DNA of 6,504 bases from Desulfobacteraceae bacterium (GTDB taxonomy: Bacteria; Desulfobacterota; Desulfobacteria; Desulfobacterales; JAABPS01): the NCBI GenBank assembly GCA_011391835.1, contig JAABPS010000162.1, positions 1 to 6,504 on the forward strand. The letters are read 5' to 3'. A program made the position numbers and the translations under genes. Below, piece by piece: positions 1 to 5,925 of this stretch. Position 1 is the stretch's first letter. The number at the start of each line of letters is the position of its first letter. Below the pieces are notes generated by a model that had not been told where the DNA came from, did not search any database, and saw nothing but the letters and a program-made list of their open reading frames with translations.

Positions 1-181
1 GGATGTCTTTTTCGTCCGAGCAAATGATATACATCCCGGCATCTAATTTGTCCGAAATGCCAAGGAGTCATGAAGATCATATCCTTTATAGAGGAGTGGT
101 ACGTTATTAAAGTACCTGTAAAAACTTGACATACAAGTCGATTTCTGAGACACATCAAGTCACGAAAAGAAAATTCTTATC
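1..181 (+). mobile_element. IS91-like 3' end, copy A (decayed)
   Basis: This is the tail of an IS91-family-like (rolling-circle, HUH-type) transposase plus the non-coding end behind it. Bases 46-129 still read ICPKCQGVMKIISFIEE followed by a short tail and a stop at 127-129. The Cys-x-x-Cys pair followed by MKIISFIE is the usual C-terminal signature of these transposases. Further left, bases about 20-45 match copy C only after an indel and are out of frame. Bases 51-107 match copy C (5794-5850) at 51 of 57 positions, and the non-coding core 108-181 matches at 73 of 74. The exact outer end is uncertain within a few bases of 180-184, because the three copies diverge there. Homology to a cyclophilin gene begins immediately afterwards, so this end marks a rearrangement junction. 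Confidence 0.7.
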
Positions 182-212
182 TCTAACGGCACGATTTTTT
201 CATCGTGTGATT

Positions 213-233
213 AAGGGGTTTAGGAAGGGGTTT
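213..233 (+). repeat. 12-bp tandem duplication inside the cyclophilin pseudogene
   Basis: The unit AAGGGGTTTAGG at 213-224 is followed at once by AAGGGGTTT at 225-233 and then ATG ATT. Family members read I-K/N-G-F-M-I here, and this copy reads I-K-G-F-R-K-G-F-M-I, so four residues were added in frame. It lies only a few bases before the hairpin-rich insert. Confidence 0.75.
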
Positions 234-239
234 ATGATT

Positions 240-372
240 GAAGCTCCCCGCCGCAGAGCGGACGGGGAATCTTCGACCGCAAGGAATATAATCTGTTTTT
301 AATCTGCTCGCTAACCCCGCCGCAAGTCCACCATGGCGGACCTTCGGCGGGAATGCGCTCGCTGTTTCGGTT
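240..372. repeat. Hairpin-rich insert splitting the cyclophilin pseudogene
   Basis: About 133 bp sit between the codons for Met-Ile (234-239) and the Gly-Gly-Gly stretch (376-384) of the cyclophilin, where the family has a single Gln. The insert carries two strong palindromes. The first is 245-268, with TCCCCG/CGGGGA and CCGC/GCGG arms and a bulged A. The second is 316-351, with CCCGCCG/CGGCGGG outer arms and a CCATGG centre. No transposase is encoded and I see no clear terminal inverted repeats or target duplication. It resembles a non-autonomous, MITE-like or REP-like intergenic repeat. The final 21 bp (352-372) recur inverted at 1737-1757 with 2 mismatches, which supports a dispersed repeat family. 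The boundaries are inferred from cyclophilin homology and are accurate to a few bases. Confidence 0.65.
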
Positions 373-726
373 TAAGGAGGTGGTTGTACGGCTGATTTGA
401 AACAAAAACCGACGCATAAACCGATTGGCAATGAGGCTGATAACGGACCCAATAAATCAACGTGGTACCATTGCGATAGCGCGTACCAGTAATCCCTATT
501 CAACCGCGAACCAGTTCTTTATTAACGCGGTGGATAACGTATTTCTTGATCATACGGGGAAAACTCCACAGGGATGGGGTATTGCGTTTTCGGGAAAGTT
601 GTTGAAGGGATTGAAGTGGTGGTGACGATTGAAAAACTCCCGACCACAATCAAGAATGGCTACAAGGGTGTCCCGGTTTCACCGTTGATCATTGAACGGA
701 TTACCATAGAAGAGTAATCAGGGTGT

Positions 727-749
727 GTCCACCGATGGGGGGACTTTTT
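727..749 (+). terminator. Intrinsic terminator of the cyclophilin pseudogene
   Basis: The stem GTCC-A-CC (727-733) pairs with GG-G-GGAC (738-744) around a GATG loop, with one A/G mismatch, and is followed by five T at 745-749. It begins 10 bases after the TAA at 715-717, the expected place for the terminator of a once-functional gene. Confidence 0.6.
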
Positions 750-751
750 CG

Positions 752-809
752 CGTTCCTACGCTCCGGCGGGGGAACGTCATGTTCAACGCTCCTGCGTAA
801 GCAGGCGCG
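752..809. repeat. Double hairpin repeat block
   Basis: There are two adjacent palindromes. CGTTCCTACGC (752-762) faces GCGGGGGAACG (767-777) around TCCG, with one mismatch and one G-T pair. CGCTCCTGC (788-796) faces GCAGGCGCG (801-809) around GTAA, with one mismatch. Blocks of the type GTTCC-x-ACGC...GGAAC are common intergenic repeats in proteobacterial genomes. No coding potential or regulatory role is evident, and it ends about 30 bases before the ribosome binding site of the lipoprotein gene. Confidence 0.5.
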
Positions 810-850
810 TCCATGCAGAACGTGGTCACGAGCAACAAGGAGGAACAAAC

Positions 851-1654
851 ATGAATACATCAGTAAAATTTTCAAGGGTGTTCCTGATTGGAATGGTCTC
901 TGTTTTTATCATCGTAGGCTGCAGCGGCGGTGGCGGTGGAGACGATGGCGGCAGTGGCGGCGTTGTAACACCAGGTGGTGAAGCGGAGATTATTCTGCTC
1001 CACCATAGTACCGGGGGAGTTATCTGGGATGGGGGTGTGCAGGCTTGGTTTGAGCAGAATGCTCCGCAATATTCGATCATGGAACAGTGGTTCCCTGGGG
1101 CCGTAGACGGAAACTACCCGTATGACTACTGGAATATTTGGGTGAACCATGGCGTTGCTGGCGACTCCACGCTCGAAACGCTGACGGCGCAGTATCAGGC
1201 GATTGTCTTCAAACACTGTTTTCCGGTCAGCGAGATCGATGAAGATACCGGCAGTCCCAATATTGCTTCTGAAGAAAAACGACTCGAAAATTACTACTTG
1301 CAGTATAATGCGCTGAAAGCCAAATTACACGGATTTCCGAATACCCGTTTTATTGTTTGGACTGGTGCAATGCAAGTCGCAGGCGCCATAGATGAGTCCC
1401 AGGCCAGACGGACTAACGCCTTTTTTGCTTGGGTGAAAAACAACTGGGATGAACCGGGCGACAATATTTACATCTGGGACTTTTATGAACTGGAGACGGA
1501 AGGCGGATTGTACTTAAGACCTGAATATGCCTCAAGTACGGATGATGCCCATCCGAATGCCGCATTCGCGCAGCGGGTCGCCCCGCTACTGGGTCAACGC
1601 ATTGTGAATGTACTCGAAGGTCGCGGCGATAGTACCAGTCTTACAGGGCAATAA
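851..1654 (+). CDS. Secreted lipoprotein, SGNH-hydrolase-like
   Basis: The product is 267 residues. ATG 851 is chosen because AAGGAGG (837-843) lies 7 bases upstream and the protein then begins with a textbook lipoprotein signal: Lys6/Arg9, a hydrophobic core at 10-22, and lipobox IVGC with Cys24. Ser at +2 predicts the outer membrane in a diderm. The open frame back to 725 lacks such support. A Gly-rich linker (25-43) leads into a globular domain beginning with EIILLHHSTGG (Ser53) and ending with DDAHPN (Asp231, His234). A Ser near the start plus a late D-x-x-H-P is the block I/block V layout of SGNH esterases, although the canonical GDS is replaced by HHSTG. Substrate unknown. The motif is my reading; a relative without hydrolase activity is possible. 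The gene stands alone between repeat blocks, with no terminator visible after it. Confidence 0.85.
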   Translation: MNTSVKFSRVFLIGMVSVFIIVGCSGGGGGDDGGSGGVVTPGGEAEIILLHHSTGGVIWDGGVQAWFEQNAPQYSIMEQWFPGAVDGNYPYDYWNIWVNHGVAGDSTLETLTAQYQAIVFKHCFPVSEIDEDTGSPNIASEEKRLENYYLQYNALKAKLHGFPNTRFIVWTGAMQVAGAIDESQARRTNAFFAWVKNNWDEPGDNIYIWDFYELETEGGLYLRPEYASSTDDAHPNAAFAQRVAPLLGQRIVNVLEGRGDSTSLTGQ

Positions 1655-1760
1655 GCTGTTCGGCGATCTGAATCGTGTTTATGTCCGCACCTTTGTGGAT
1701 ATTGTCCGCAACAATCCAGAGATTCAAACCGTTCTCAACCGAAACAGCGAACGAATTTAA
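1608..1760 (+). other. Orphan 50-codon reading frame, probable gene fragment
   Basis: This frame opens at ATG 1608 inside the end of the lipoprotein gene, in a different frame, and closes at TAA 1758-1760. The part beyond the lipoprotein stop reads KLFGDLNRVYVRTFVDI, VRNNPEIQTV, then LNRNSERI. Its composition is protein-like, but I do not recognise a family. There is no ribosome binding site. The last residues come from a 21-bp tag shared with the cyclophilin insert, so the frame ends inside a repeat. It is most likely the remnant of another gene's 3' part joined to repeat DNA, and translation is doubtful. Confidence 0.3.
1737..1757 (-). repeat. 21-bp tag shared (inverted) with the cyclophilin insert
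   Basis: The 21 bases at 1737-1757 equal the reverse complement of 352-372 at 19 positions. The bases that follow (to about 1780) are loosely similar to the insert with its central hairpin missing, so this may be a second, degenerate copy of the same repeat in the opposite orientation. Confidence 0.45.
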
Positions 1761-1831
1761 ATTATGCCTCGCCGACCAAAAAACATACATAAATTACGGA
1801 GATGACGTATGACGGCTCCTATTCCTAACTT

Positions 1832-1910
1832 CCATTTTCGTATGCCTGGGTCCAATAAATTGTGAATTTAAGGCATACGGGACAGTTATCGTAAAAATCT
1901 GTGAAAATGG
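1832..1910. repeat. Three nested perfect inverted repeats
   Basis: CCATTTTC (1832-1839) pairs with GAAAATGG (1903-1910). Inside it CGTATGCC (1839-1846) pairs with GGCATACG (1872-1879). Inside that TAAATT (1856-1861) pairs with AATTTA (1865-1870) around GTG. The three are concentric, with unpaired spacers TGGGTCCAA on the left and one A on the right. Such a cruciform-capable block could be an end of a decayed single-strand-DNA transposon, a recombination site, or an RNA structure. There is no gene here. I do not see the R/L boxes of an integron attC site. Confidence 0.55.
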
Positions 1911-1949
1911 AGCGGGTTTCCAATAACCATCAACACAACCGCTACAACA

Positions 1950-2023
1950 TAAGGTACCTGTAAAAACTTGACATACAAGTCGATTTCTGAGACACATCAA
2001 GTCACGAAAAGAAAATTCTTATC
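1950..2023 (+). mobile_element. IS91-like terminal sequence, copy B (solo)
   Basis: These 74 bp match the non-coding core of copy A (108-181) with one mismatch and that of copy C (5851-5924) with two. No transposase coding sequence precedes it: homology stops at 1950 and the preceding bases are unrelated. Inside are ACTTG/CAAGT arms around ACATA, two direct CAAGTC hexamers 22 bp apart, and AAGAA/TTCTT at the outer end. In IS91-family elements the sequence downstream of the transposase gene is the replication origin end (oriIS). By position this is the equivalent, though I cannot show activity. Confidence 0.65.
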
Positions 2024-2271
2024 CCTAAGGCGACGGCCTGATATGCGATCATTGCAAATTACTTTGTTAAATCAAGGAGAACATCTCCATTATGCTGATT
2101 GACGAAGCCAAGCCTCTTGCATGATTTTAGAGCATCATTATGAATTGTCTAATAATCATATTGACGCGTAAGCAAAAATTCACTTATCGAGATGAGGCCT
2201 CAGCCGCAATTTTTTAAAAAAAAGCTGCTGAAGCCGAAATTATAAGTAAATACTATTTTAAGACCGTTCAT
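2024..2271 (+). other. Intergenic stretch before the rhomboid gene, with AT-rich hairpin
   Basis: There is no gene here. A long imperfect palindrome occupies 2196-2235: arms GGC/GCC, TCAGC/GCTGA and GC/GC close on a T6/A6 core. No T tract follows the stem on either strand, so it is not a standard terminator. A weak promoter-like pair (TTGACG 2161-2166, 17-bp spacer, TTATCG 2184-2189) lies just upstream of it, which would place the hairpin in the leader of the rhomboid transcript. Both calls are tentative. Confidence 0.35.
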
Positions 2272-3753
2272 ATGTTCATACCATTGACCAATAAAATCAG
2301 CTGGCGCAACCCGCCCGTGCTCACCATTCTGATCATTTTGATAAATGCTTTCGTATTTTTCGTCCTGCAAGGCGCTGACGACGCTCATAAAATGCGGGCC
2401 ATCGAGTATTATCGGAATTCCGGACTCGCCGGCATTGAATTAAGCTATTTTTCCGAGTACTTGAACCGTGAGGAAGAAATACCGGGAAGACCGGACTTCC
2501 GTAAATCAGGCTTGATCGATGAAAAAACTTTTTGGCAATATTTCAACCGCATGCTGCGGGACGATTTATTTTTGCAACAATTATTCTCCGACCGGATCAT
2601 AGCTCCCGGCAATCCGGAATATCAAATCTGGAAGGATTTGCGCAAGGAATTTGACGCCTTGGAAGCAAAAGTCGTGAGCAATAGGTTCGGATACAAACCG
2701 GCCCAACCTGCTGTTTTGACCGCTTTGACCGCCATGTTTCTGCACGGGGGATTCGGACATCTGCTGGGTAATATGATTTTCTTTTGGTTGGTCGGTTGCG
2801 TTCTAGAATACGGCTGCGGCCGGATTTTTTATCTCTTGATCTATTTTTTAGGCGGTTTGAGCGCCGCCGCCTTATATACCCTTTTCAACTTAAACAGCTG
2901 GATCCCCTGCATCGGCGCTTCTGGAGCGATTTCTGGATTGATGGGGGCCTATGCCGTTCTTTTCGGCACGACCAGAATCAAAGTTTTTTACAGTCTGGGT
3001 TTTTACTTTAACTACACTGCTTTCCCGGCTATTTTATTGTTGCCGATTTGGATTGGATCGGAATTGATCTCGCAATTTTTTTTCGGAACCGTAAGCAGCA
3101 CCGCATATATGGCGCATGTCGGCGGACTGGCAGGCGGCGGCTTACTGGGTTGGATAAGTTCCAAGTTGTTGAAATCCGAGGCCTGCAGGATATTTGAATC
3201 GGATCCCAAAGAAAAAATACCGCAATTGCTGGAACAGGCTCTGGTGAATATGAAGATGCTTAACCTGGACGAAGCGCGGCCGCTTTTTCAACAAATATTG
3301 GTGTTGGACCCCGGTAATCGTGACGTTTTGTTCCGTCTTTTTGATATCGACAAATTAAATTCTCCGGACACTCTTTTACATGAAACAGCTTCCTGTCTGT
3401 TTTTAAGCCTGATCGCTGACGCCAACACGACCCGGGATTTGCAGCATTATTTCAAAGAATATATGCTCTTGGGAAAAGCGTTAAAATTACACCCGGATCT
3501 TTTATATAAAATAGCCCTGCGTTTCATAGATGATCAAAGCTGCCTGAAGGAAGCCGAACAAGTTCTCGCTTTTCTGCTGCAGCACAAGCCCTCGTATCAA
3601 AACCTGCCCTTGGGGCTTTTATATTTCGGCAAAGCCCTTCTGAGAAGCGGAAATTCCGAAAAAGCCCAAAAATGCCTTTCGCTCCTATCCCGAAAGTTTC
3701 CGCACACCAACGAAGCCTCTGCCGCCTTAACCTTGATCAAGCGGATTCGTTGA
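2272..3753 (+). CDS. Rhomboid intramembrane serine protease with TPR-like tail
   Basis: The product is 493 residues, far longer than the ~200-280 of a minimal bacterial rhomboid. TM1 lies at about 16-33. A charged loop of about 110 residues (34-145) follows. The catalytic core is next: HGGFGHLLGN (His158, His163, Asn167) in TM2, GASGAISG with nucleophile Ser217 at the start of TM4, and AHVGG with His282 in TM6. The Ser-His dyad and oxyanion-side His/Asn are all present, so it should cleave transmembrane substrates. Residues about 310-490 are soluble and helical, with TPR-like repeats (for example NLDEARPLFQQILVLDPGN and the final SEKAQKCLSLL), probably cytoplasmic and protein-binding. No strong ribosome binding site precedes ATG 2272, but MFIPL followed by TM1 is the usual start of this type. 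It converges with the zinc-finger gene 18 bp away. Substrate unknown. Confidence 0.92.
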   Translation: MFIPLTNKISWRNPPVLTILIILINAFVFFVLQGADDAHKMRAIEYYRNSGLAGIELSYFSEYLNREEEIPGRPDFRKSGLIDEKTFWQYFNRMLRDDLFLQQLFSDRIIAPGNPEYQIWKDLRKEFDALEAKVVSNRFGYKPAQPAVLTALTAMFLHGGFGHLLGNMIFFWLVGCVLEYGCGRIFYLLIYFLGGLSAAALYTLFNLNSWIPCIGASGAISGLMGAYAVLFGTTRIKVFYSLGFYFNYTAFPAILLLPIWIGSELISQFFFGTVSSTAYMAHVGGLAGGGLLGWISSKLLKSEACRIFESDPKEKIPQLLEQALVNMKMLNLDEARPLFQQILVLDPGNRDVLFRLFDIDKLNSPDTLLHETASCLFLSLIADANTTRDLQHYFKEYMLLGKALKLHPDLLYKIALRFIDDQSCLKEAEQVLAFLLQHKPSYQNLPLGLLYFGKALLRSGNSEKAQKCLSLLSRKFPHTNEASAALTLIKRIR

Positions 3754-3771
3754 GCCGAACAGCGACAGATA

Positions 3772-5217
3772 TCACCCGCCCTGCTTAACAACGTTCATCT
3801 GTTTCAAGTACCTCTGTACATAGGGAATGATCTCATGCTGTGGAAAGTTCTTGATGACGGCATTCAGAATACCGATGGCCTTTTCGCGGTTTTTGAGCTT
3901 CTCATGGATCACGCTGGCCGCCAAAAAATAAGCCCGCGGCACCTGATTGCTTTTCGGGTTGGATTTGATGAAACGGTTGTAGACCTGAACTGCTTCTTCC
4001 GGTTTCCCGGAATTGCTTAAAAAACTGGCGATTTTCAGAAGCGTCGGAGAAGAGCACAAAAAAGCGGGATCGTGTGCCGCACAATCCCGGTATACTTTGC
4101 AAATCTCCGGAGCCGCATTTTGTTTCAGCAGCATATCCAGATAGGGTACGGCTTGTTCCAGCATTTCGGGGATTTGTTGCTTAAGACTCAGTAATCGATA
4201 ATAGCGCTCCGCCAGTTGGACGTCATTTTTTAGACTTCCGCCTTCCTCCTTGATCAGATCAATGGCTTCATCGGTTTTTCCGTCCTGAATCAGGATATCC
4301 ACCTGATTCAGGATTTCGGATTTGCCTTCTTGCTTCTGAATGGTCCCGTCGGCAATCAAATCATCTTCTTCCACGTCCACATCATACCCGATTTCTTCAT
4401 GATATTGCAGCAAGACATAACCCATGAGATGATAAGCGACGAATAGATAATAAATGAGGGCCATCGGGATTAAGAAAATTTGAATGGCGCCGGGTAAATA
4501 ACTTAAAAAATACCGATAAAGAAATGAAGGAGCCAACTTAAGCATAATCAGGAAAAGAAACATTAAAGAATAGCTCCAACCGATCCGCCACGCCATAGTC
4601 ATAAAAAGCACAGGATTAAAGGCAGCGATTAGGTTCTCGGTCGCCACCAGCATAATAATCATCGCGGGTGCAAAGAGAATCATAGTTACTTGAAATAAAA
4701 AGCTCACTACAAATCCCATGTGACTTGCAACCCATATATTTGCAAGACCGATAATAATATAAAAGACGATTTGCTTTAAGACCATTGAGATATCACCGGT
4801 AAGCATATCGGAATTTATTTTAGGAGCGGAGAACCGACCTTGCGCTGTTCTTCTAAGGATTGCAAAAGAATATTTCACGATTAAAAATGAAAAGCCGATG
4901 CTCAAAATGAACCCTATAAAGGGTAAGCCATATAATACTAAAATGAACAAGGAAACCGCGGTCATTAAAATGAATGGCATGAGTTGAAAAGGATAAACGA
5001 AAATTTTATGAAGCTGCGTCCAGAAGGGTTCGATGATGTTGCCGATGGAAAGCCGGTCGACGGCGACATTGCATTTGGGACAAAAAAAATGCGCTTTCTT
5101 CTTTCCGTAAGTGTCCACCACTCTTTTGGAAACACAGTTGGAACAAAATTGCGAGTCGCATTTAGGGCAACTCCATAGAGCGGCCACGGTCGGATGATAA
5201 TCGCAGTAGATCTTCAT
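3772..5217 (-). CDS. B-box-like zinc finger / multi-TM protein with TPR-like tail
   Basis: The product is 481 residues from ATG at 5215-5217. That start is preferred over an in-frame GTG at 5224-5226, because the AGGAAG upstream is well spaced for the ATG but only about 2 bases from the GTG. The N-terminus has Cys5-x2-His8, Cys17-x2-Cys20, Cys25-x2-Cys28 and Cys46-P-K-Cys49, eight potential zinc ligands in a B-box/zinc-ribbon arrangement. Roughly six hydrophobic segments follow (about 77-98, 100-120, 148-167, 169-193, 214-231, 245-266). An acidic linker (about 276-295) leads to a helical region (about 300-478) with TPR-like repeats, for example GKPEEAVQVYNRFIKSNPKS. No enzyme motif is seen. 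It probably acts as a membrane scaffold with cytoplasmic zinc and TPR modules; function unknown. It converges with the rhomboid gene, which has a similar TPR-like tail. The reading frame is clean. Confidence 0.85.
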   Translation of the reverse strand: MKIYCDYHPTVAALWSCPKCDSQFCSNCVSKRVVDTYGKKKAHFFCPKCNVAVDRLSIGNIIEPFWTQLHKIFVYPFQLMPFILMTAVSLFILVLYGLPFIGFILSIGFSFLIVKYSFAILRRTAQGRFSAPKINSDMLTGDISMVLKQIVFYIIIGLANIWVASHMGFVVSFLFQVTMILFAPAMIIMLVATENLIAAFNPVLFMTMAWRIGWSYSLMFLFLIMLKLAPSFLYRYFLSYLPGAIQIFLIPMALIYYLFVAYHLMGYVLLQYHEEIGYDVDVEEDDLIADGTIQKQEGKSEILNQVDILIQDGKTDEAIDLIKEEGGSLKNDVQLAERYYRLLSLKQQIPEMLEQAVPYLDMLLKQNAAPEICKVYRDCAAHDPAFLCSSPTLLKIASFLSNSGKPEEAVQVYNRFIKSNPKSNQVPRAYFLAASVIHEKLKNREKAIGILNAVIKNFPQHEIIPYVQRYLKQMNVVKQGG

Positions 5218-5241
5218 GAACAGCACTCTTCCTTTTAGGTG

Positions 5242-5306
5242 GTTATCGAGATGAATACAAGAGTGACAATTCGAAAATTTATAACAGCAAAGTACGCTGC
5301 ATACAA
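5242..5306 (-). promoter_or_regulatory. Candidate promoters of the zinc-finger gene
   Basis: There are two sigma-70-like options on the minus strand. The distal one is TTGTAT (5301-5306), a 17-bp spacer, and TATAAA (5278-5283), which has the better -10. The proximal one is TTGTCA (5264-5269), a 16-bp spacer, and GATAAC (5242-5247), which has the better -35. Both lie within 100 bases of the start at 5217. I cannot choose between them from sequence alone. Confidence 0.35.
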
Positions 5307-5524
5307 GTAAAAAGTCGTTTACACCAGGAACGTTATGCCCTTATGGCTGGCCCCGGACTCTGTTATCCTTCAGAAAGCAACCTGGAGACTTCACATGAAA
5401 ATTTCCTTCGTTTGATTAGGAATAAAAAAACGACTCTTGTGTTCTTGCGCCTCGTTCGCATTTCTGTTTGCCGTCCAACAGGCCGGCGCCTTTTAATCCA
5501 ATAAAAATCCTCTTTGGGCACTAA
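5307..5524. other. Non-coding stretch, nothing recognised
   Basis: I find no convincing gene, RNA or repeat here. Short peptides can be read but are broken by stops and lack ribosome binding sites. A GGCGCC palindrome with a short T run near 5480-5500 has too short a stem to call a terminator. It separates the zinc-finger gene's upstream region from the IS91-like remnant. Confidence 0.4.
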
Positions 5525-5842
5525 AGACCTATAAATGCACGGTGTGACACATCGTCTAAAACATTTGAGACTCTGGACCGGCTGGTACAGCTGATCACCA
5601 ATATCCCGAACTGGGTAGAGCAGATGGTTCGCTATTAAGGTTATTACTCAAATAAAATGCGCGGTATAAGAAAGAAGGCGGGAGAGGATGACAGTGAGCA
5701 GGTGTTGATAGAGTCGATACTGAAATCTCGCACATTTCGGAAGAACTTGGCCCGGCTGATCCAGAAGATTTATCATGTGAATCCTCTGCTTTGTCTGAAA
5801 TGTCAAGGTGTCATGAAGATCATATACTTTATAGAAGAGTGA
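5525..5842 (+). pseudogene. IS91-family-like transposase, C-terminal remnant
   Basis: One frame reads SSKTFETLDRLVQLI, then IPNWVEQMVRY, an in-frame TAA at 5636-5638 where family members have Tyr, then GYYSNKMRGIRKKAG, TFRKNLARLIQKIYHVNP, LLCLKCQGVMKIIYFIEE and a stop at 5840-5842. The blocks IP..-EQMVRYYGYYSNK, RK-ARLIQKIY-V-PL and C-x2-C-QG-MKII-FIE in this order are the C-terminal part of IS91-family transposases, which move by rolling circle. The HUH and tyrosine catalytic region is missing and nothing upstream of about 5525 resembles it, so the element is dead. The Met at 5657 is not a real start. The first Cys-x2-Cys is intact, although CLKC replaces the commoner CPKC seen in copy A. 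Confidence 0.75.
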
Positions 5843-5924
5843 TACGTTATTAAAGTACCTGTTAAAACTTGACATACAAGTCGATTTCTGAGACACATCA
5901 AGTCACGAAAAGAAAATTCTTATC
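5525..5924 (+). mobile_element. IS91-like element remnant, copy C
   Basis: This is the transposase remnant plus the 74-bp non-coding core 5851-5924 shared with copies A and B. It is the longest of the three copies and identifies the source of the other two. All three end within a few bases after TTCTTAT and point the same way. The left end is set by loss of recognisable transposase sequence and a stop codon at 5522-5524, so the true edge is unknown. Coding-like sequence begins right after the right end. Confidence 0.7.
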
Positions 5925-5925
5925 C

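Larger units (their letters stand above)
185..717 (+). pseudogene. ppiB: PpiB-type cyclophilin peptidyl-prolyl isomerase, broken
   Basis: Conceptual repair gives a PpiB-like cyclophilin, a cis-trans isomerase of X-Pro bonds. The pieces in order are NGTIF, HRVIKGF, MI, GGG, PTHKPIGNEADNG, NQRGTIAIARTSNP, QFFINAVDNVFLDHTGKTPQ, GWG, YCVFGKVVEGIEVV and PLIIERITIEE-stop. The FHRV..GFM block (active-site Arg) and the QFFIN block are recognisable. Damage seen: about 45-50 N-terminal residues are missing at the IS91-like end; there is one extra T in a T run at 195-200; a 12-bp tandem duplication at 213-233; a ~133-bp hairpin-rich insertion between MI and the GGG; an extra C in the CCC at 448-450; and a lost base after the GGGG at 576-579. 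The last two compensate, so the middle piece (about 449-579) reads in another frame. A TTG-started 66-residue reading of that piece is not a gene. Only sequencing error in homopolymers could argue against decay, and the insertion and truncation would remain. Confidence 0.88.

Noticed and set aside
126..131. Perfect TTGACA -35 hexamer inside every copy of the IS91-like end, suggesting an outward promoter
   Set aside because: No acceptable -10 lies 16-18 bp downstream in any copy, and the element end is too far away to form a hybrid promoter.
232..417. 61-codon minus-strand frame across the hairpin insert
   Set aside because: It reads through the repeat insert and cyclophilin remnant in reverse and has no family resemblance.
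425..625. 66-codon frame with a TTG start as a small cyclophilin
   Set aside because: It is only the frameshifted middle of the pseudogene. Cyclophilin homology continues on both sides in another frame.
872..1216. Minus-strand frame opposite the lipoprotein gene
   Set aside because: It is a shadow frame with no ribosome binding site. The plus-strand gene has a lipobox and strong binding site.
1832..1910. Integron attC site
   Set aside because: The nested palindrome lacks the RYYYAAC/GTTRRRY core boxes and there is no integrase or cassette array.
3749..3788. GTTGAGC/GCTTAAC inverted repeat between the convergent genes as a shared terminator
   Set aside because: The 7-bp stem has a large unpaired loop and no T tract, so it is not credible as an intrinsic terminator.
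5257..5440. Inverted 8-mers upstream of the zinc-finger gene (AGTCGTTT/AAACGACT and ACAAGAGT/ACTCTTGT)
   Set aside because: Widely spaced 8-bp matches are expected by chance over such a distance, and no motif family is recognised.
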